From: Cytophagaceae bacterium
GTDB lineage: Bacteria > Bacteroidota > Bacteroidia > Cytophagales > Spirosomataceae
Reading direction: 5' to 3'
DNA length: 10,908 nucleotides
Assembly: GCA_027485075.1 (NCBI GenBank)
Contig: JAIXRT010000219.1
Location: 1-10,908, forward strand
Part shown: positions 6,790 through 10,908 of the stretch, piece by piece
Layout: each line of letters opens with the position of its first letter
Numbering within the stretch: position 1 is the stretch's first letter
Made by a program: the position numbers and the translations under genes
Notes under the pieces: model-generated
What the model was told of the DNA's origin: nothing
Databases searched by the model: none
Seen by the model: the letters and a program-made list of their open reading frames with translations, nothing else

Positions 6790-7680
6790 TTAATCGATTT
6801 TCCAAACAGAAATCTGTTTATCATCAGAACCTGAAACCAAGTAGTCTGCATACGCGGACCAAATTAGCGCATTAATGGAATGTTTATGTCCCCCATATCG
6901 GGCAAAATCAATCACTTTACACAAGGTCAATGTGTCAACATCCCAAATTTTAATCGTTTTATCCATACTCCCAGTGGCCAAATATCGACCACAAGGACTT
7001 AACACAATTGAGTTAATTGCTTGAATGTGCGCAGGTATACCAGGTAATGCAGCAATCAGTACTTCCGAATGCCAATGCCATGATCGAATGTGCGCATCAC
7101 CCCCGACCGATATGATACGATCCCCTACTGAAACAATTGAAAACACCCGCTTTTCATGCGCTAATTGGGCATAATTTAACTCAAATTGAGCATTAAATAC
7201 ACGAATAAATCCATCGCTATAGCCCGCAAACATGTGTTGGCCTACCACATGCAAACAACGCACATGCGCCTCTCCTACTTTTATGTGCTTAGTAACCAAA
7301 TGCGACAAGCGATCAATCACCGTAATCATCCCATGTGAACTCGCCACCCAAACCTGATCTCCCCAAAATTGTATATCAAAAATGGATTGATTTAACATAG
7401 GAATCGAAAACACGCGTTCCAATGAAACTAAATCAATGCCATGAATTCCTTCATTATTTTGCGCTACCCAAAGAATTCCCGACACATGATCTAGACGCAT
7501 GGCATATGCGGAACCCTGAATTTGAGCGATTACTTTGCCTAGATCTGGTTTTTCTAAATTCCATTGCACAACCCAACCATCCGCTCCCGCCGAATAAAAC
7601 AAGGCTTGGTCTACGGCTTTTTCCAGCGCGTAAACGGCACCACGGTGACCCGCAAATGTATCAATTCGTTCTATTTTCAA
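6790..7680 (-). CDS. WD40-repeat beta-propeller protein
   Basis: 296 residues forming about seven WD40-type blades: near 5-45, 50-90, 92-132, 134-172, 174-212, 215-258 and 264-295. The last two are the most canonical (GSMDKTIKIWD at 237-247, GSDDKQISVWK at 284-294) and the first has GADGWVVQW. Blades 2-5 are diverged. Seven blades and no extra domain suggest one closed propeller acting as a protein-binding scaffold; no signal peptide is present, so it is probably cytosolic. The start is a TTG at 7680: an in-frame TAG lies a few codons upstream with no ATG between, and the next ATG (residue 61) would remove the first blade. It heads the minus-strand cluster with the DivIVA-like gene and folB and is divergent from the PPTase gene. 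Its binding partner is unknown. Confidence 0.88.
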   Translation of the reverse strand: MKIERIDTFAGHRGAVYALEKAVDQALFYSAGADGWVVQWNLEKPDLGKVIAQIQGSAYAMRLDHVSGILWVAQNNEGIHGIDLVSLERVFSIPMLNQSIFDIQFWGDQVWVASSHGMITVIDRLSHLVTKHIKVGEAHVRCLHVVGQHMFAGYSDGFIRVFNAQFELNYAQLAHEKRVFSIVSVGDRIISVGGDAHIRSWHWHSEVLIAALPGIPAHIQAINSIVLSPCGRYLATGSMDKTIKIWDVDTLTLCKVIDFARYGGHKHSINALIWSAYADYLVSGSDDKQISVWKID

Positions 7681-7722
7681 AATACTAAGCTAATTGAACT
7701 GCAAAAATGATAATTTTACAGC

Positions 7723-7730
7723 CAAATATA
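7723..7730 (-). promoter_or_regulatory. Candidate -7 box for the WD40-DivIVA-folB cluster
   Basis: On the minus strand TATATTTG matches the Bacteroidota -7 consensus TAnnTTTG exactly. It sits 43 bases upstream of the WD40 TTG start, with initiation expected near 7716. No good TTTG box lies at the expected distance further upstream, so support is partial. It also falls in the leader of the divergent PPTase gene. Confidence 0.35.
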
Positions 7731-7735
7731 TCGGT

Positions 7736-8356
7736 ATGCCGGAATTTTCCTCCACCCTCAACTCACTAATTCCCGAAACACATGTCTGTGTGTGGAAAAT
7801 TGATGAGCCGCTGGAATTCTTCGAACAAATACCAGCACATTGGCCCACTAATAATTCCCAAAATCCAATCAAGCGCATCGAATCTTTGGCCGCACGCTAC
7901 TGCCTAAATGATTTATGTACACGGCTTGGTTTGTTGGACGTCGCGCTCCAGCAAGACGAACGCGACCGTCCTTATTTAGCAAATTCCGACTGGAAAATAT
8001 CCCTAACCCATTCGTATCCCTACGTGGCAGCTGCTTGTAGTAATCAAAAGGAAATTGGCATCGACATCGAAAAAAAAGGTCGAAAAATTGAAAAAATAGC
8101 CCCTAGATTCTTAAATACACACGAATTAGCAGACCGTTCCGAAAACCACGTGGCATTAACACTCGCCTGGTCCATTAAAGAATCCATTTACAAAGCAGCC
8201 AATATCCCCGGTTTATCCTTTCGGGAGGCCATCGCACTCGAAAAACACACAGAAAACAACCTGGGAAGTGCACAAATTAAAGCTGGCGTGAAAATAGCCA
8301 CCTATGTGTACGAAGAATTTGAAGATTTTGTGATCAGCCTCGCGCTGTTGGACTAA
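7736..8356 (+). CDS. 4'-phosphopantetheinyl transferase, Sfp type
   Basis: 206 residues from the ATG chosen here. The enzyme moves the phosphopantetheine arm from coenzyme A to a serine of carrier proteins (fatty-acid, polyketide or peptide synthesis) in the cytosol and needs Mg2+. Signatures: RPYL at 78-81, ISLTHSYPYVAAA at 88-100 (H92), IGIDIE at 107-112 with metal ligands D110 and E112, E130 in FLNTHE, and WSIKESIYKA at 145-154 with K148, E149 and K153. The size and the split motifs fit the Sfp group rather than short AcpS. The frame stays open to a TTG at 7694 (14 more residues), but the ATG is preferred because the extra part shows no motif and would nearly touch the divergent WD40 start. 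Which carrier protein it serves is not shown by the neighbours. It overlaps the convergent gene by four bases. Confidence 0.9.
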   Translation: MPEFSSTLNSLIPETHVCVWKIDEPLEFFEQIPAHWPTNNSQNPIKRIESLAARYCLNDLCTRLGLLDVALQQDERDRPYLANSDWKISLTHSYPYVAAACSNQKEIGIDIEKKGRKIEKIAPRFLNTHELADRSENHVALTLAWSIKESIYKAANIPGLSFREAIALEKHTENNLGSAQIKAGVKIATYVYEEFEDFVISLALLD

Positions 8357-8362
8357 TCCAAC
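8347..8362. repeat. Perfect palindrome over two overlapping convergent stop codons
   Basis: GTTGGA (8347-8352) and TCCAAC (8357-8362) flank CTAA, which contains both the PPTase stop TAA (8354-8356) and, on the other strand, the TAG of the SirB1-like gene (8355-8353). No T run follows on either strand, so it is not a standard intrinsic terminator, though it could still act as a transcript-end structure. Confidence 0.55.
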
Positions 8363-9186
8363 GATCCAATTAGGTTCGTCAATTCATCTTTGTACGAATC
8401 ATCACCTGCTTTTTCATAGGCCATGATAAGATTTCTTAGGACGCGGCGAACAATTTCCAAATTTGAACACGGCTGGTAATAGATTTCATTCGGCTCTAAA
8501 TTCAACTGAGCGATGTAATTATCGATATCCGTTTTATTGAAAATCAACCCTTTATTAAACACGTTAATGTAAAATTGAAGCTCATCTTTTTTGTAGGTCA
8601 ACACAAATAAATTGGGCAAATTAACCCCATAAACAGGCATTCCTAGCTTCTGTGCTATCCACATGTAGATTACACACAAACTAATCGGATTACCTTTTTT
8701 GGAATCAAGCACTACATTAAGGAAGGAATTGTTCGCTGCGTGGAAATTTTTAGTATTCGCCCCAAACTTAAATTGATCAAAAAGAACATTATTTAAAATT
8801 TTCAATTGATCAATCGGATGCAAATCATCGCGCATCTGAGGCCATACCTCGAAATACAATTGCTCCATGGTCACCTGCAATTCAGCATACGTGAAATCCG
8901 GATATCGGTACGTGGAAATGATCCACATGCCTTCCAACAAATCCATGCCTCCCCCCTCTTTCCAGAGGGTCAGCCTATTTTTCATTAACTCGAGCTGGAA
9001 TTCGTGGATTAAATCCTCAAGTTTAGTCTGTAAATAAGGATTGAAACTTAATTGCTCCCACTCCGCTTCTAAAACCGGAATGATCGCAGAACCCAAGGTA
9101 CGCATTTGGGCTTCGACCAATTGGACTACTTCGGTATCCGAGTCGTCCAGAAGTTGAATCATTGCTTTAATCGCGGGTTCTTCCAT
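8353..9186 (-). CDS. SirB1-like transglutaminase-fold protein
   Basis: 277 residues from the ATG chosen. Residues 4-45 are HEAT-repeat-like (LLDDSDTEVVQLVEAQ). From about 80 on it matches the SirB1/transglutaminase-like family: NNSFLNVVLDSKKGNPISLCVIYMW at about 152-176 followed by KLGMPVYGVNLPNLFVL at 180-196. The family is poorly characterised. C171 is in the core helix, but the family's PGHF histidine position reads PNLF here, so catalysis is doubtful and a non-enzymatic role is possible. The frame extends 13 residues further to a TTG at 9225, but a strong promoter match (9204-9233) lies inside that extension, so I prefer the ATG at 9186. The gene faces the PPTase gene tail to tail and is divergent from galE. 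Its function is unknown. Confidence 0.82.
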   Translation of the reverse strand: MEEPAIKAMIQLLDDSDTEVVQLVEAQMRTLGSAIIPVLEAEWEQLSFNPYLQTKLEDLIHEFQLELMKNRLTLWKEGGGMDLLEGMWIISTYRYPDFTYAELQVTMEQLYFEVWPQMRDDLHPIDQLKILNNVLFDQFKFGANTKNFHAANNSFLNVVLDSKKGNPISLCVIYMWIAQKLGMPVYGVNLPNLFVLTYKKDELQFYINVFNKGLIFNKTDIDNYIAQLNLEPNEIYYQPCSNLEIVRRVLRNLIMAYEKAGDDSYKDELTNLIGSLD

Positions 9187-9203
9187 AAGGTATTTATTGC
9201 ACT

Positions 9204-9233
9204 CAAAATTAATCAAAATCCTCAAAAATCAAA
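9204..9233 (-). promoter_or_regulatory. Candidate promoter of the SirB1-like gene
   Basis: On the minus strand TTTG (9233-9230), an 18-base spacer and TAATTTTG (9211-9204) match both boxes of the Bacteroidota consensus TTTG-N17-23-TAnnTTTG exactly. Initiation would fall near 9197, leaving a leader of about ten bases before the ATG at 9186. This placement argues against the TTG start at 9225. Confidence 0.55.
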
Positions 9234-9269
9234 CCTCATGTCCATTGCATAAATGTTTGGAACCTAAAT

Positions 9270-9300
9270 TTTTTTTCGGCGAAAAATGAGACTAAATTTG
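9270..9300 (+). promoter_or_regulatory. Candidate galE-rmlB promoter
   Basis: TAAATTTG at 9293-9300 is an exact TAnnTTTG -7 box. A T-rich TTTT at 9270-9273 lies 19 bases upstream in place of TTTG. Initiation near 9307 would give a 5' leader of about 25 bases. A palindrome fills the spacer between the boxes. Confidence 0.5.
9272..9286. repeat. Palindrome TTTTTCG-G-CGAAAAA inside the galE promoter spacer
   Basis: Seven-base arms with a single central G lie between the predicted -33 and -7 boxes of galE. The position is that of a repressor operator, but A and T runs make such palindromes fairly easy to find by chance. No regulator can be assigned. Confidence 0.45.
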
Positions 9301-9310
9301 TGGTTGCTAA

Positions 9311-9328
9311 AAGCATAAGCACAAGCAC
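9311..9328 (+). repeat. Three tandem hexamers AAGCAY before galE
   Basis: AAGCAT, AAGCAC and AAGCAC follow each other and end two bases before the galE ATG. They replace any Shine-Dalgarno sequence. An A-rich leader is common in Bacteroidota, so the repeat may simply provide an unstructured ribosome landing site. Confidence 0.5.
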
Positions 9329-9330
9329 AC

Positions 9331-10344
9331 ATGATGAATATTCTGATTACGGGAGGAGCTGGTTTTATAGGTTCACACACCTATGTAGTTTTACAAGAGC
9401 ATGGGTACAATCCCATCATTGTAGACAATTTTTCCAATTCCTCCGAAAAGGTCATCGCTAATTTGGAAACCATTTGTGGGAAACCAGTAAGTTATGTACA
9501 AGCAGATGTGAATGATCCTGCTACCTACGATCAGCTATTTACCACCTACCAAATTGACGGAATCATTCACTTCGCAGCCTCCAAAGCCGTAGGTGAATCC
9601 GTTGCCAATCCACTTAAATATTATCGGAATAACGTAGCTTCTACCGTACTTCTGCTTGAAAAAATGAAGCAATATGGGGTTAATAACCTCGTATTTTCAT
9701 CTTCATGTACGGTGTATGGCCAACCGGATCAATTACCAGTTACGGAAAATTCACCCGTACAACCTGCCGTATCTCCGTATGGAAATACCAAACAAATTTG
9801 CGAAGAAATCATTCGTGAAACCGTACAGGCAGACACTAGCTTCAAAGCCATCTCATTACGCTATTTCAACCCGATTGGAGCCCATAAAAGTGCCTTAATC
9901 GGCGAACTACCCCTGGGACCACCGGCCAACTTAGTTCCTTTTTTAACCCAATCCGTCGCTGGTTTACGCGGCCCATTGCAAGTTTGGGGAACAGATTACC
10001 CAACGGCAGACGGTACCGCCATTCGCGATTATATCCACGTAATGGATTTAGCGCATGCACACGTGAAGGCGCTAGCGCATATTTTGGGTAAACCCAATAC
10101 TGCCTATTACGATTTCTTTAATATCGGGACAGGCGAAGGAAGTTCCGTTTTACAAGTAATTCAGGCTTTTGAAAAAGCTACCCAACAGAAAGTTGCGTAT
10201 GAAGTTCGGGATCGCAGAGCCGGAGATATTACAGCTGTTTATGCAGCCACTGAAAAGTCAAATAACATCCTCGGATGGAAAGCTGAAATCAGCTTAGAAG
10301 AAGCCTTAAAAGATGCCTGGGCTTGGCAAGAAGCCCTTTTATAA
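9331..10344 (+). CDS. galE: UDP-glucose 4-epimerase
   Basis: 337 residues, the usual GalE length (E. coli 338). It interconverts UDP-glucose and UDP-galactose with bound NAD in the cytosol, supplying galactose for surface polysaccharides. It is an extended short-chain dehydrogenase: the NAD Rossmann motif TGGAGFIGSH is at 7-16, D60 is in QADV, the catalytic SSSCTVYG is at 123-130, and Y150 and K154 are in SPYGNTK. RYFNPIGAH at 177-185, NLVPF at 200-204 and the DYPTADGTAIRDYIHVMDLAHA stretch at 222-243 are GalE-specific. Cys126 replaces the Ala seen in E. coli. UDP-N-acetylglucosamine epimerase activity cannot be excluded by sequence alone. The frame has two ATGs in a row (9331 and 9334); either may be used. 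It heads an operon with rmlB five bases downstream. Confidence 0.95.
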   Translation: MMNILITGGAGFIGSHTYVVLQEHGYNPIIVDNFSNSSEKVIANLETICGKPVSYVQADVNDPATYDQLFTTYQIDGIIHFAASKAVGESVANPLKYYRNNVASTVLLLEKMKQYGVNNLVFSSSCTVYGQPDQLPVTENSPVQPAVSPYGNTKQICEEIIRETVQADTSFKAISLRYFNPIGAHKSALIGELPLGPPANLVPFLTQSVAGLRGPLQVWGTDYPTADGTAIRDYIHVMDLAHAHVKALAHILGKPNTAYYDFFNIGTGEGSSVLQVIQAFEKATQQKVAYEVRDRRAGDITAVYAATEKSNNILGWKAEISLEEALKDAWAWQEALL

Positions 10345-10349
10345 TCATC

Positions 10350-10908
10350 ATGAAAAAAATAGTTATCACCGGCGGCGCCGGATTTATTGGTTCCCACGTT
10401 GTCCGTCTTTTCGTTGAAAAATACCCGGATTATCAAATCTATAATTTGGATGCATTAACCTATGCAGGGAATTTGGCCAATAATGAGGACATTGCTGATC
10501 GCCCAAATTACCACTTCATTAAAGCCGATATTACGGATGCAGCTCACATGGATGCGCTTTTCGCTGAACATCAATTCGACGGCGTATTGCACCTAGCTGC
10601 GGAATCCCATGTGGATCGTTCGATTTCAGATCCATTGGCTTTTGTACGCACAAACGTTATCGGTACCGTTAATTTATTACAAGCCGCTAAAAAACAGTGG
10701 GCTGGCAACTACGAAGGAAAGAAATTCTACCACATCTCTACCGATGAAGTGTACGGTGAATTACACGATCCAAAAGAGTTTTTTCTAGAAACAACTCCAT
10801 ACGATCCTCGCTCCCCCTATTCTGCTTCAAAAGCAAGTTCAGATCACTTTGTAAGCGCTTACCATGAGACCTATGGCTTACCTACGGTGATCACCAACTG
10901 CTCTAATA
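10350..10908 (+). CDS. rmlB: dTDP-glucose 4,6-dehydratase, partial (3' end cut by window)
   Basis: 186 codons are visible from the ATG to the window edge, roughly the first half of a protein usually about 340-360 residues long. RmlB converts dTDP-glucose to dTDP-4-keto-6-deoxyglucose with bound NAD, the second step toward dTDP-L-rhamnose and other deoxysugars of cell-surface glycans. The Rossmann motif TGGAGFIGSH is at 7-16, LDALTYAGN at 33-41 is RmlB-typical, HLAAESHVDRSI lies at 81-92, and the catalytic trio T131, D132, E133 (STDEVYG) and Y157 with K161 (YSASK) are all present. The TDE motif separates it from GalE-type epimerases. It starts five bases after the galE stop, so the two are co-transcribed. 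The frame is open with no frameshift up to the edge. Confidence 0.93.
   Translation, partial: MKKIVITGGAGFIGSHVVRLFVEKYPDYQIYNLDALTYAGNLANNEDIADRPNYHFIKADITDAAHMDALFAEHQFDGVLHLAAESHVDRSISDPLAFVRTNVIGTVNLLQAAKKQWAGNYEGKKFYHISTDEVYGELHDPKEFFLETTPYDPRSPYSASKASSDHFVSAYHETYGLPTVITNCSN

Noticed and set aside
7422..7688. Plus-strand open frame opposite the WD40 gene
   Set aside because: It is the reverse of a clear WD40 coding sequence and shows no domain of its own.
8347..8362. Bidirectional intrinsic terminator between the PPTase and SirB1-like genes
   Set aside because: The palindrome is perfect but short and no T run follows on either strand.
10239..10436. Minus-strand open frame across the galE-rmlB junction
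   Set aside because: It is antisense to two clear genes and has no recognisable features.

Overview
The window looks like chromosomal DNA of a member of the Bacteroidota, most likely the Cytophagales (Spirosomaceae-like; genus not determinable). Four things point there. Coding regions are moderately AT-rich. No clear Shine-Dalgarno sequences precede the starts. Several intergenic regions match the Bacteroidota promoter pattern TTTG-N17-23-TAnnTTTG. The protein families (GyrA with an acidic tail, a secreted TPR/coiled-coil protein, a DivIVA-like protein, a SirB1-like transglutaminase-fold protein) also fit. No mobile element, CRISPR array, tRNA or rRNA gene is visible.

Layout. Positions 1-345 carry no gene. 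They hold an unusual TAGTA/TACTA-rich stretch, two heptamer repeats and a minus-strand terminator. Positions 346-5597 are a minus-strand series read right to left: lacI-family regulator, gyrA, then a secreted TPR/coiled-coil protein. A strong terminator sits in the very short gap between gyrA and the TPR gene. Positions 5636-7680 continue on the minus strand with a WD40 seven-blade propeller, a DivIVA-like coiled-coil protein and folB (dihydroneopterin aldolase), closely spaced and probably co-transcribed, perhaps with lacI last. From about 7736 a plus-strand Sfp-type phosphopantetheinyl transferase diverges from the WD40 gene. It runs tail to tail, with a 4-bp overlap, into a minus-strand SirB1-like gene. 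From 9331 to the right edge a plus-strand sugar-nucleotide operon begins: galE, then rmlB, which is cut by the window end.

Functional themes. These are housekeeping functions: DNA supercoiling (GyrA), folate synthesis (FolB), carrier-protein activation (PPTase) and surface-polysaccharide precursors (GalE, RmlB), mixed with poorly characterised scaffold proteins (WD40, DivIVA-like, TPR). No complete novel defence or mobile system is evident. The most interesting signals are the repeat-rich first 345 bases, the terminator that leaves no promoter room before the TPR gene, a TPR motif split by a long coiled coil, the WD40-DivIVA-FolB cluster, and palindromes in the gyrA leader, in the galE promoter and over a pair of overlapping stop codons. 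Two start codons (PPTase and SirB1-like) are placed at internal ATGs rather than at the longest possible TTG, in one case supported by a promoter match.
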